This document shows, one piece after another, positions 1 through 6,244 of a stretch of DNA of 21,815 nt. Position 1 is the stretch's first letter. Each line of letters starts with the position of its first letter. Under the pieces are notes generated by a model. That model saw only the letters and a program-made list of their open reading frames with translations. It searched no databases and had not been told where the DNA came from. This stretch comes from an uncultured Lachnospiraceae bacterium (GTDB lineage: Bacteria; Bacillota; Clostridia; Lachnospirales; Lachnospiraceae): NCBI GenBank assembly GCA_905203555.1, contig CAJKWK010000052.1, positions 1-21,815 of the forward strand, read 5' to 3'. The position numbers were made by a program, and so were the translations under genes.

Positions 1-285
1 GATAATATCATAGATTTGGTGAGTTTTGCGACTCTACTTTAATGATAGCACTCCACATTAGATAGTGTAGCAGAACAGGAGATTTATAAACAAATTGTAT
101 TGTTGTCAAAAAACAAAATGTGTATATTTATTTCGCATCATTTGACTAGAATCCCTAAAGAGGTTAAACGTGTAGTATTAAAGCAAGGAGAAGTTGTTGG
201 AATTGGAACACATGACAGTTTATTAAAAGAGTGTAGAACATATAAAGAATTATATACTACAAAAAATAGAAATGAATTAGAGTAA
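1..285 (+). pseudogene. Decayed 3' end of an ABC exporter (ATPase C-terminus), partial
   Basis: The frame running to the stop at 285 encodes the end of an exporter-type ABC ATPase. STLDSVAEQEIY (about 52-87) matches the D-loop region of the family, FISHHL holds the H-loop histidine, and VVLKQGEVVGIGTHDSLLKE is the usual C-terminal strand-turn-helix. Upstream of STLD the same frame has three consecutive stops (40-48). The Walker B-like residues DSTLMI lie in another frame (about 30-47), so a small deletion or frameshift hits the Walker B/D-loop junction. The gene also runs off the left edge. Next to the lanthipeptide precursor, it is probably a remnant of a bacteriocin exporter, but any ABC exporter of this architecture would look the same. 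Confidence 0.7.
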
Positions 286-408
286 TATAAGAAGTTCATG
301 TAAATACCACCCTATATGTTATTAATGTTTATTTCCCTGTCCCCCGGTAAAATATTAAAAGAAGGAGTGAATCTAATTACTTTTTATGTGATTGGATTGT
401 TTGGAGAA

Positions 409-612
409 ATGAAAAGAGAAGATAAATATGATGAATTTAATTTGGATTTAAGAAAATATGTGTCATCTGATTCCTTAGATAATAGTATAACTGATCTAAC
501 AAATACTGGCTGTACATGTGTGACGGGGTGTTTGCCAAATAATACAATAAATAATTGTATTTCGGAAACATGTTCAGCGTGTCATAGTTATTGTGGAGGT
601 GCATGTGTGTAA
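409..612 (+). CDS. Class I lanthipeptide (lantibiotic) precursor peptide
   Basis: This is a 67-residue peptide. Its N-terminus (MKREDKYDEFNLDLRKY) carries the FNLDL box at residues 10-14, the recognition motif of class I (LanB/LanC) leaders such as that of nisin. The C-terminal half is rich in Cys, Ser and Thr: Cys at 35, 37, 41, 50, 55, 58, 62 and 66, and nine Ser/Thr from residue 31 on. The segment TGCTCVTGC resembles the Thr/Cys-dense A/B-ring region of nisin-like cores. The ATG at 409 gives a standard leader; the ORF is open upstream to 316, but that extension is hydrophobic and unlike a leader. A GGAG lies only a few bases upstream and a better AAGGAG lies at 362-367, so the start is not settled. 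The leader cleavage site is not obvious. No LanB, LanC, protease or immunity gene is visible in the window. Disulfide-rich or other RiPP maturation cannot be excluded. Confidence 0.75.
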   Translation: MKREDKYDEFNLDLRKYVSSDSLDNSITDLTNTGCTCVTGCLPNNTINNCISETCSACHSYCGGACV

Positions 613-985
613 TTGGTAAAGTTCATTAATAAGTTGCAGGTGTATGCTTGATAACGATTTTGATTAAGTTTGATTGTACGAAAGTGATATTTTAAAAGAT
701 GCATCTGATTTTTGAAGGAGAAAGATTTTACCTATAAGTTTCAGATTTGTTTATACTGGGGAGGGGATATGGGAAAATGTAGTCTCACTTTATTTGTGAT
801 TAAAAGAGAGAAGGGAGAACTGTACTCGGTAGTGTGAAATATTTTGTAAATCTTTTAGGGAGACTATGAAGAAAAGTCTGTAAATAAGATCTTCTATGAT
901 AAGAATAGGCGAGAGGTTTGAGTAAAATCAGCTTTTCGTCTTTGCTTTATATATAACGGTGTGATGAAATCTTAGCTTTTTAAAT
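613..985. other. Gene-poor AT-rich stretch between lanthipeptide precursor and IS66
   Basis: I see no supported gene in these 373 bp. A 22-codon ORF at 769-837 (MGKCSLTLFVIKREKG...) follows a purine-rich site, GGGGAGGGG, that would make a strong ribosome site. It matches nothing I recognise and could be a chance ORF or the stub of a decayed gene. None of the usual neighbours of a class I precursor (LanB, LanC, LanFEG) can be read in any frame. The stretch probably consists of decayed accessory DNA, ending at the target duplication of the IS66 element. Confidence 0.5.
978..985. repeat. IS66 target-site duplication, left copy
   Basis: TTTTAAAT directly before the left inverted repeat is identical to the 8 bases at 4024-4031. 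Confidence 0.92.
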
Positions 986-1005
986 GTAAGCGCCTCATAG
1001 TGGGT
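986..1005 (+). repeat. IS66 left terminal inverted repeat
   Basis: GTAAGCGCCTCATAGTGGGT matches the complement of 4004-4023 over all 20 bases; the ends diverge after that. Confidence 0.95.
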
Positions 1006-1101
1006 GCGTAGACAAGCCACTAAACATTTGAGATAATGTCTTTACCAAGTATAAAAAGTTTAGCCTCAACTTTTAGGACTAGACTAGAGTAGGTAAAGAG
1101 C

Positions 1102-1470
1102 ATGAGTTCAATTACAACCACTGTTGCACGACAATATCGTCTTCAAGAATGGGCATCCCAGATCAGAGAGTGTCAAAGACGTCCGCAAAATCTTACGGTA
1201 AAAGACTGGTGTGTTCAACATCAGATTACAGTTGCGAATTATTACTATCGTTTGCGCCAGGTTCGGGAAGCGTGTCTAGAGGGAATGACTTCTGAAGTTG
1301 AACCACAATCGGTTGTTGCTGTTCCAGCAGCATTGATGGAACGTGCGAGTTCAACACCAGATTCATGCACTTTGGAAATCGAGATCAATTCTATGAGGGT
1401 TTGTGTTTCTGAGAATACTTCTCCGAATTTACTGAAAATGGTTTTGCAGGTGGCTGCTGATGTTAAATGA
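1102..1470 (+). CDS. tnpA: IS66 accessory protein TnpA
   Basis: This 122-aa protein is the first ORF of the element. It has the composition and position of IS66 Orf1: a basic N-terminal helix-turn-helix-like part (residues about 12-55, with WASQIRECQRRPQNLTVKDWC and YYYRLRQVR) and a variable C-terminal tail. In IS66 elements this protein is required together with TnpB for transposition and is thought to bind DNA. Its stop (TGA at 1468-1470) overlaps the start of tnpB at 1460, indicating translational coupling. GGTAAAG upstream is only a moderate ribosome site. Confidence 0.88.
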   Translation: MSSITTTVARQYRLQEWASQIRECQRRPQNLTVKDWCVQHQITVANYYYRLRQVREACLEGMTSEVEPQSVVAVPAALMERASSTPDSCTLEIEINSMRVCVSENTSPNLLKMVLQVAADVK

Positions 1471-1822
1471 TGCTACATGCTTTAAAAATATCTTTATAGT
1501 AACTGGATACACAGATCTTCGATTTGGTTTGGATTCGCTTGCAGCGATTATTGAATCAAAACTTGGTAAAAATTCTATTGAACCTGACACTCTGTATATG
1601 TTTTGTGGAAGGCGAACAGATCGCATCAAATGTCTGGTCTGGGAATCCGATGGTTATCTGCTTTTATACAAGCGGTTAGAACAAGGTAATTTCCAATGGC
1701 CGCGTTCTGTATCAGAAGTAAAAAATCTTACTCAGCAACAATTCCGTTGGCTTATGGAAGGATTATCTGTGACACCTAAACGGGTTGTAAAGCAGGTGAA
1801 ACCACCTGAATATACCGGTTGA
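1460..1822 (+). CDS. tnpB: IS66 accessory protein TnpB
   Basis: This is a 120-aa IS66 Orf2 protein. The diagnostic family motifs are present: VTGYTDLRFGLDSLA near residues 14-28, FCGRRTDRIKCLVWESDGY near 48-66, and LYKRLEQGNFQWPR near 69-82. Length is normal. It overlaps the end of tnpA by 11 bases in a different frame. TnpB is essential for IS66 transposition with an unresolved molecular role. After its stop there are about 540 bp before tnpC, where these elements usually have only a short gap. Confidence 0.93.
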   Translation: MLNDATCFKNIFIVTGYTDLRFGLDSLAAIIESKLGKNSIEPDTLYMFCGRRTDRIKCLVWESDGYLLLYKRLEQGNFQWPRSVSEVKNLTQQQFRWLMEGLSVTPKRVVKQVKPPEYTG

Positions 1823-2362
1823 TTTATGCAAAACAGAGAAAAATTTCGTTATTATTTGCCCCTTTAACATCGTTCATTTTTGATATCTATGCTGAATTCT
1901 GATATGGCTACAAGACTCCAGAAAGCTTGTATTTACAACAGAATTTTATTTAATGGTTTCAAAAGTACCAAAAATTCGAGCTGGTTACGGGGAATATTGA
2001 AAGGCACAACCATAGGCAATATGCCGAAACATAGGGATTGAATATTCTTGTGGCTCGAAATCGCAAATCCGGAAATTTGGAAATCGGAGTTCCGGTACTC
2101 GGAAATCGCCTTTTTTGTGCTTGGTTACTTGTCTATTTCTATGGGGATATTAGTCAAGGCCTTGCCGTATCTGCGGTGCGTAGCAGCCTTTACTAATATC
2201 CTCATAGAAATTATATTTCGGTATGCACAAAAGTGAAGCCAAAAAGTGATTTCCATATCGCCGGACAGCCGATGGAATCTCATCCAGAATATTCAGGGAT
2301 GACGCAATTCGCATTATTACGCTCAATACGCTATAATATAACCATGAAAGGCAGGTTTCATT
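1823..2362 (+). other. Non-coding insert between tnpB and tnpC; candidate structured RNA
   Basis: No convincing gene lies here, but several inverted repeats do. The largest pairs 2136-2160 with 2186-2210 (25 bp, two mismatches) around a 25-nt loop. Upstream, TTCGAGC at 1975-1981 can pair with GCTCGAA at 2053-2059, enclosing GAATATT at 1992-1998 with AATATTC at 2041-2047, and inside that GGCA-ATA-TGCC. Motifs of the GGAAATC type recur around 2060-2110 with complements near 2240. Nested pairing of this sort suggests an RNA made within the element or a control region for tnpC. I cannot name an RNA family. A 62-codon ORF at 2048-2236 runs through the hairpin and looks accidental. Confidence 0.5.
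2136..2210. repeat. 25-bp near-perfect inverted repeat (long hairpin) inside IS66
   Basis: The left arm (2136-2160) begins TTTCTATGGGGATATTAG; the complement of the right arm (2186-2210) begins TTTCTATGAGGATATTAG. Two mismatches occur in 25 positions. The loop is 2161-2185. Confidence 0.85.
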
Positions 2363-3958
2363 ATGGCGATTGAATATACAGAAGAACAACTGAATCATTT
2401 TGATAAGGCAACGATTGTTCAATTATTTCTTGCTCAGCAGTCACAGTTAAAAGACATTGATCAGAAACTGCAGCTTGTGTTGGAACAGGTCGCAGTATTA
2501 AATAACCATCGGTTTGGAAAATCATCTGAAAAGCTTGAAACAGATAATCAGATAGCTTTTCTCGAAATTGACGGTAAGATTGTATTCTTCAACGAAGCAG
2601 AAGTGATTGCCTCCATGACAGAATACGATGAAGATGAACCAGCTAAAGCAAGACCGAAAAAAGTCAAAGGAAAACGCGCTCAGGATATCAAAGACCTTCC
2701 AGTGATTCCAATCTCTCATGAGATGACACCGGAAGAATTGGTAACTGAGTTTGGTGAAGATGGATGGTATCAGCTTCCAGATGAAGTATACAACCGCTAC
2801 CGATTTACACCTGCAAAGGTTGAGATTGAAGAACATCATGTGGCAGTATATAAATCAAAAAAAGACAATCACTTTAAGAAAGCGGATCATCCAGGATATC
2901 TGTTAAGAAACAGTCTGGTATCGCCATCGCTTGAAGCGGCCATTATGAATGCGAAGTACGTGAATGCACTTCCACTCTACCGTCAGGAGCAAGAGTTTGA
3001 ACGTTATGGACTGCACATTTCACGCGGTGAGATGGCGCACTGGACCATTCTTTGTGCGGAACGATATCTGTCTGTCTTTTATGATTATCTTCATGAGAAG
3101 ATTTATGATTATCATGTGTTGCAGGCAGACGAAACTCCGGTTCGCGTTACAAAAGAGAACCGTACAGAAGGAAGCAAGCATTATATGTGGGTTTATCGTA
3201 CAGGAAGATTGAATCAGGATAAGCACATCGTTCTGTATGAATACCAGCCGTCTAGAAATATAAGCCATCCAAGGAAGTTTTTAAAAGACTTCAATGGAGT
3301 TTGCGTGACGGATGGATACCAAGTCTATCATACGCTCGAACAGGAGCAAGAGGATTTGAAGGTCGCGGGCTGTTGGGCTCATTCAAGACGCAGATTTGAT
3401 GAAGCTGTAAAAGCAATGCCCAAAGCAACAAGAGACCAATCCCTCGCATATCTTGCATTAAAACAAATCCAGGCGATCTATCGGGATGAAAACAAACTTT
3501 CCGACATGGAACCGGATGAAAGATTGAAACATCGCCAGCTTACAGTCAAACCGTTGGTAGATGCTTATTTTGCGTGGATAAAGCAAAACACAAACAAAGT
3601 ACCGATAAAAGGGAAAACGCATAACGGGTTCACATACTCATTGAACCAGGAAAAATATCTGCGTAGATTTCTCGAAGATGGTGAAATCCCAATCGATAAT
3701 AATTCAGCAGAACAATCTATTCGTGGATTCTGTATTGGCAAGAAAAACTGGGTGATGATTGATTCAATAGCTGGTGCTGATTCCAGTGCTATCATCTATA
3801 GCATAGCCGAAACAGCAAAGGCAAACAATCTGAAGCCGTATGATTATTTTGAATATCTTCTGACAGAGATACCGAAACACTTAGATGAAAGTGATCGGAG
3901 TTTCTGTGAGAATTTACTCCCTTGGTCGGATAAGTTACCAGCCAAGTGCAGAAAGTAA
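2363..3958 (+). CDS. tnpC: IS66 transposase TnpC (DDE type)
   Basis: This 531-aa protein is the catalytic IS66 transposase. Residues about 8-50 form the N-terminal leucine-zipper/coiled-coil segment ending in the family signature HRFGKSSEK. A middle DNA-binding region follows (about 110-180), then the DDE core with D256 (QADETPV), D317 (VTDGYQVYH) and E450 (IDNNSAEQSIRGF), and a C-terminal segment ending in LLPW. Length is typical. The CxxC pairs of the zinc-finger region found in many IS66 transposases are absent here. The start at 2363 is preceded only by a weak AGGCAGG, so translation may be modest. The reading frame is intact. Confidence 0.96.
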   Translation: MAIEYTEEQLNHFDKATIVQLFLAQQSQLKDIDQKLQLVLEQVAVLNNHRFGKSSEKLETDNQIAFLEIDGKIVFFNEAEVIASMTEYDEDEPAKARPKKVKGKRAQDIKDLPVIPISHEMTPEELVTEFGEDGWYQLPDEVYNRYRFTPAKVEIEEHHVAVYKSKKDNHFKKADHPGYLLRNSLVSPSLEAAIMNAKYVNALPLYRQEQEFERYGLHISRGEMAHWTILCAERYLSVFYDYLHEKIYDYHVLQADETPVRVTKENRTEGSKHYMWVYRTGRLNQDKHIVLYEYQPSRNISHPRKFLKDFNGVCVTDGYQVYHTLEQEQEDLKVAGCWAHSRRRFDEAVKAMPKATRDQSLAYLALKQIQAIYRDENKLSDMEPDERLKHRQLTVKPLVDAYFAWIKQNTNKVPIKGKTHNGFTYSLNQEKYLRRFLEDGEIPIDNNSAEQSIRGFCIGKKNWVMIDSIAGADSSAIIYSIAETAKANNLKPYDYFEYLLTEIPKHLDESDRSFCENLLPWSDKLPAKCRK

Positions 3959-3970
3959 TTATTAAACAGT

Positions 3971-3988
3971 GCCGCTCAAACGAGCGGC
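3971..3988 (+). terminator. Hairpin after tnpC, near the IS66 right end
   Basis: GCCGCTC and GAGCGGC form a 7-bp GC-rich stem with an AAAC loop just after the tnpC stop. The following bases are only weakly T-rich, so it may be a terminator or an end-protecting structure. Confidence 0.45.
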
Positions 3989-4003
3989 TGACTTTATGAC
4001 AGT

Positions 4004-4023
4004 ACCCACTATGAGGCGCTTAC
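4004..4023 (-). repeat. IS66 right terminal inverted repeat
   Basis: Exact complement of the 20 bases at 986-1005, ending at the element boundary ...GCGCTTAC. Confidence 0.95.
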
Positions 4024-4031
4024 TTTTAAAT
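4024..4031. repeat. IS66 target-site duplication, right copy
   Basis: TTTTAAAT directly after the right inverted repeat matches 978-985. Confidence 0.92.
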
Positions 4032-4051
4032 TTTTTATCTTATATTTTTGC

Positions 4052-4408
4052 ATGATATTATTTTTTGCATTACGATATTATATAACGTCAGAACTTAAAG
4101 CGTATGAGATGTATAATTATTCTTCAGAAATGATATGGATATGGTATCTCCGAAATGCGATTAATGTACTATACTATATTCTAGAATTTTTATTACTATT
4201 CGCATTATGCAACACAGAAAATTATAGTTCAGTTCTAGAATGCATACTTTTAATACCTGTTGCATTAATATCATGCTTTGCAAGCATATTTATAATAGAA
4301 CCTTTTTCATGGATATATGCAAATTCTGAGTATTTTATTCCTTTTGGTACAATGCTTTTCTGCGCATTATTATTTAGATGGTATAAAAAACATCAAAGTA
4401 AAAACTAA
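4052..4408 (+). CDS. Unrecognised multi-pass membrane protein, possibly 5'-truncated
   Basis: This is a 118-aa, very hydrophobic protein. About three membrane segments can be seen (residues about 28-52, 60-82 and 92-110) with a basic end RWYKKHQSKN. I do not recognise the family. The ATG at 4052 has no clear ribosome site and lies only 29 bases from the IS66 end. In the sequence rejoined without the element, the frame meets a stop (TAG at 973-975) just upstream, so no longer start existed there. The element has at least separated this ORF from any upstream promoter. AT-rich codon use resembles the lanthipeptide side rather than the spoVA genes. It could be a working small gene or the tail of a decayed one. 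Confidence 0.45.
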   Translation: MILFFALRYYITSELKAYEMYNYSSEMIWIWYLRNAINVLYYILEFLLLFALCNTENYSSVLECILLIPVALISCFASIFIIEPFSWIYANSEYFIPFGTMLFCALLFRWYKKHQSKN

Positions 4409-4430
4409 ATGTTATAGGGGGCTGAAAAGT

Positions 4431-4823
4431 ATGAAGAAAAAACATATAGTCGTAATAATTGTTTGTTGTTTGTGCTTTGGATTACTGTATTATATCGGAC
4501 AACGTGATAAAAGAGAGCTGCCTACGCTTTCTGTGTGCTGCTATGAAAAAAGCATTTCGGAAGATTCGGCAGTTGTGGTATTTGAAGTTGAAAATATGTC
4601 TGAACAGATCGTCACATTTAATGAGAATAATTTTGCAAAGATAACATTAAATGGGAATGAAGTAGTTTATCCGACAAAATACATATCGCTCCAGCCGGGG
4701 GAAACAAAACAAATAGAAATTGAATTAACAGAGTTGATATCAAATAAACAAAATGAGGTGAAAGTTACAACAACATGTAATCAAGGTACGTCAGCAACCT
4801 TTGTTCTGAGATTAGAATTATAA
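4431..4823 (+). CDS. Unrecognised membrane-anchored or exported protein
   Basis: This is a 130-aa protein. A basic N-terminus (MKKKH) followed by a hydrophobic stretch (residues 5-21) forms a signal peptide or signal anchor. The remaining ~105 residues alternate in a beta-sandwich-like way, with AVVVFEVENMSEQIVTF and LQPGETKQIEIEL typical of an extracellular Ig-like or CARDB-like fold, which is an inference. I chose the ATG at 4431 because AGGGGG lies at 4416-4421 and the export signal begins directly there; the frame is open further upstream but overlaps the previous gene. A terminator follows at 4860. Function is unknown; a cell-surface role is likely. Confidence 0.65.
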   Translation: MKKKHIVVIIVCCLCFGLLYYIGQRDKRELPTLSVCCYEKSISEDSAVVVFEVENMSEQIVTFNENNFAKITLNGNEVVYPTKYISLQPGETKQIEIELTELISNKQNEVKVTTTCNQGTSATFVLRLEL

Positions 4824-4859
4824 AGTATTAAATAAACTGATACAGCGAAATAAATTTGA

Positions 4860-4890
4860 GGGAGCATTGTAAAATGATATGCTCCCTTTT
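4860..4890 (+). terminator. Rho-independent terminator
   Basis: GGGAGCAT (4860-4867) pairs with ATGCTCCC (4879-4886), followed by TTTT. It separates the unknown gene pair from the spoVA cluster. Confidence 0.85.
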
Positions 4891-4895
4891 CCTAC

Positions 4896-4924
4896 GTATA
4901 TTATATGAAAAAACCTAAATACTA
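4896..4924 (+). promoter_or_regulatory. Sigma-G-like promoter for the spoVAA unit
   Basis: GTATA (4896-4900), a 17-bp spacer and AATACTA (4918-4924) fit the forespore sigma-G pattern GHATR-N17/18-CATHMTA with one mismatch. The site lies about 44 bp before the first ORF of the unit. The call rests on known B. subtilis consensus and the gene context. Confidence 0.55.
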
Positions 4925-4967
4925 ATGAGAGAAGAAGGATTCTTCGGAAAGGTTTAGGTGATTTGAT

Positions 4968-5129
4968 ATGGATGAAGGAAGAAGAAAAGTGCGTATCTGT
5001 CTGGTGACAATCGTGCTGGCAGCGGTGATTCTGGGAAGTATGTATTATTTGTATAATCGGAATGAAGAGTTTCCGGATAGTGGCGGTACCCTTGTAAAAT
5101 GTATGGAGGTTTCGCAACATGTCAGCTAA
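4968..5129 (+). CDS. Small single-pass membrane protein upstream of spoVAA
   Basis: This 53-aa ORF (MDEGRRKVRICLVTIVLAAV...) has a charged N-terminus, one membrane segment (about residues 9-29) and a short polar tail. Its 3' end overlaps the spoVAA start by 11 bases, so it would be translated in the same message. It is the first ORF after the putative sigma-G promoter. The ribosome site is weak (GGTTTAGGTG). I do not know a named homologue. It may be a sporulation accessory peptide or a leader that couples translation of spoVAA. Confidence 0.5.
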   Translation: MDEGRRKVRICLVTIVLAAVILGSMYYLYNRNEEFPDSGGTLVKCMEVSQHVS

Positions 5130-5763
5130 TAAGGATACCTTGTATATTAAGGGAGACAGGGATGTGGAACTGACAAAGACAGAGGTAACACTGGGGGATA
5201 TTTTGTCGTTGGAATGCAGTAATAAGACGGTGATTCCGAAAATCAAATCTATAAAATTAGTAAAATTTTCAGAACAAGGAAAAAAACAGCAGCGAGTCGT
5301 AATTTCTGTTTTGAAAATCATTGCCTGCATTCATGAGCAATATCCGAATCTGGACATCCAGAATCTTGGAGAGACAGATATCATTCTGACTTATGAGAAT
5401 CAGAATACATCAGGAAATATCGTACATTTGTTGAAAACAGCGGTAGTTGTCATTCTGGTTTTTTGTGGGTCTGCATTTTCGATTATGGCGTTTCACAATG
5501 ATGTTTCCATTACAAAATTATTTTCACAGATTTATCTGGCGCTGACCGGAGTTGAAAGTGATGGGTATACGATGTTAGAAGTGAGTTATTCCATAGGGAT
5601 TATTATAGGTATCTTAGTTTTTTTCAATCACTTTGGAAAAAAACGATTTACAGTAGATCCAACACCGTTGGAAGTACAGATGCGACTTTATGAAAATGAT
5701 ATTCAGACCACTCTGGTGGAAGATGCCTCCAGAAGAAAGGAGGAGTTGGATGTGGGGAAGTGA
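5119..5763 (+). CDS. spoVAA: Stage V sporulation protein AA
   Basis: This is a 214-aa protein. The N-terminal ~110 residues are soluble (LYIKGDRDVELTKTEVTLGDILSLEC is typical of the SpoVAA N-terminal domain), followed by two membrane segments (about 108-128 and 155-175) and a charged tail. SpoVAA is part of the SpoVA complex in the inner spore membrane that imports dipicolinic acid into the developing spore and releases it at germination. GGAGG at 5105-5109 supports the ATG at 5119. It is coupled to spoVAB, whose start lies 14 bases before this stop. Confidence 0.9.
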   Translation: MSANKDTLYIKGDRDVELTKTEVTLGDILSLECSNKTVIPKIKSIKLVKFSEQGKKQQRVVISVLKIIACIHEQYPNLDIQNLGETDIILTYENQNTSGNIVHLLKTAVVVILVFCGSAFSIMAFHNDVSITKLFSQIYLALTGVESDGYTMLEVSYSIGIIIGILVFFNHFGKKRFTVDPTPLEVQMRLYENDIQTTLVEDASRRKEELDVGK

Positions 5764-6166
5764 AATACTGCTGGCAGTCATCGGAGTTAGTTCCGGAGTA
5801 GCAGTAGCGGGAGGATTGTTTTCGTTTATAGTGGAATTGGGCGTGATTGCGGATTTTGCGGATCGGACGCATACGGCAGAACATATATTGTTGTATGAGG
5901 ATAGTACAGCTCTCGGTGGGATTGTTGGTACCATCTTGTTTGTTTTTCACCTTCCGATTCCTTATGGGAGTTGGATTGTACCGATTTTTGGATTGTTCGG
6001 CGGAATATTTGTAGGGTGTTGGTCTATGGCGCTGGCGGAAATACTGAATGTATTTCCGATTTTTATTCGGAGAATCAGGATTACACGTTATATCTCTGCA
6101 TTTATTATTAGTATGGCATTGGGAAGGGGTGTAGGCTCGATACTGTATTTCGTGCAAAGATGGTAG
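5750..6166 (+). CDS. spoVAB: Stage V sporulation protein AB
   Basis: This is a 138-aa polytopic membrane protein with four or five membrane segments, matching SpoVAB in size and in motifs such as GVSSGVAVAGGLFSFIVELG and GIFVGCWSMALAEILNVFPI. It belongs to the SpoVA dipicolinate channel complex; its exact part is not known. I chose the ATG at 5750 (MWGSEILLAV) because AAAGGAGGAG lies just upstream; a longer reading from 5690 would add a non-hydrophobic stretch inside spoVAA. It overlaps spoVAA by 14 bases and is followed by a hairpin at 6173-6197. Confidence 0.9.
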   Translation: MWGSEILLAVIGVSSGVAVAGGLFSFIVELGVIADFADRTHTAEHILLYEDSTALGGIVGTILFVFHLPIPYGSWIVPIFGLFGGIFVGCWSMALAEILNVFPIFIRRIRITRYISAFIISMALGRGVGSILYFVQRW

Positions 6167-6172
6167 AGAAAG

Positions 6173-6197
6173 AGGCAGTACAAATTGCGTACTGCCT
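6173..6197. terminator. Hairpin between convergent spoVAB and spoVAC
   Basis: AGGCAGTAC (6173-6181) pairs perfectly with GTACTGCCT (6189-6197) around a 7-nt loop. It lacks a T-run on the + strand and has a CTTTCTCT pyrimidine tract on the - strand. It could act for either convergent gene. Confidence 0.55.
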
Positions 6198-6219
6198 AAA
6201 ATTATGGGGAAAATTATGG

Positions 6220-6244
6220 AAAAAGGAGCCGCTTATGCGACTCC
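6220..6244 (-). terminator. Terminator overlapping the spoVAC stop codon
   Basis: On the - strand GGAGTCGC and GCGGCTCC form an 8-bp stem with one G-T pair around the loop ATAA, followed by TTTTT (6224-6220). The TAA stop of spoVAC (6233-6235) sits in the loop/stem, so terminator and gene end are merged. Confidence 0.75.

Larger units (their letters stand above)
986..4023 (+). mobile_element. Complete IS66-family insertion sequence (3038 bp)
   Basis: The ends are perfect 20-bp inverted repeats (GTAAGCGCCTCATAGTGGGT at 986-1005 and its complement at 4004-4023). They begin GTAA, as IS66 ends do, and are flanked by an exact 8-bp target duplication TTTTAAAT, the size typical of the family. Inside are tnpA, tnpB and tnpC, all in one direction and all with full-length reading frames. 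Unusually, about 540 bp without a gene separates tnpB from tnpC, making the element longer than a compact IS66. The intact ends, duplication and frames suggest recent insertion and possible activity. It landed in AT-rich DNA between the lanthipeptide remnant and two unknown genes. Confidence 0.95.

Noticed and set aside
769..837. 22-codon ORF after a strong purine-rich site, possibly a second small peptide
   Set aside because: There is no Cys/Ser/Thr-rich core or leader motif, and no recognisable match; noted only inside the description of the gap.
2048..2236. 62-codon ORF in the IS66 insert
   Set aside because: It runs straight through both arms of the long hairpin, has no ribosome site and resembles no protein.
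5648..6157. 169-codon - strand ORF opposite spoVAA/spoVAB
   Set aside because: It mirrors the spoVAB coding strand and has no domain or ribosome site of its own.
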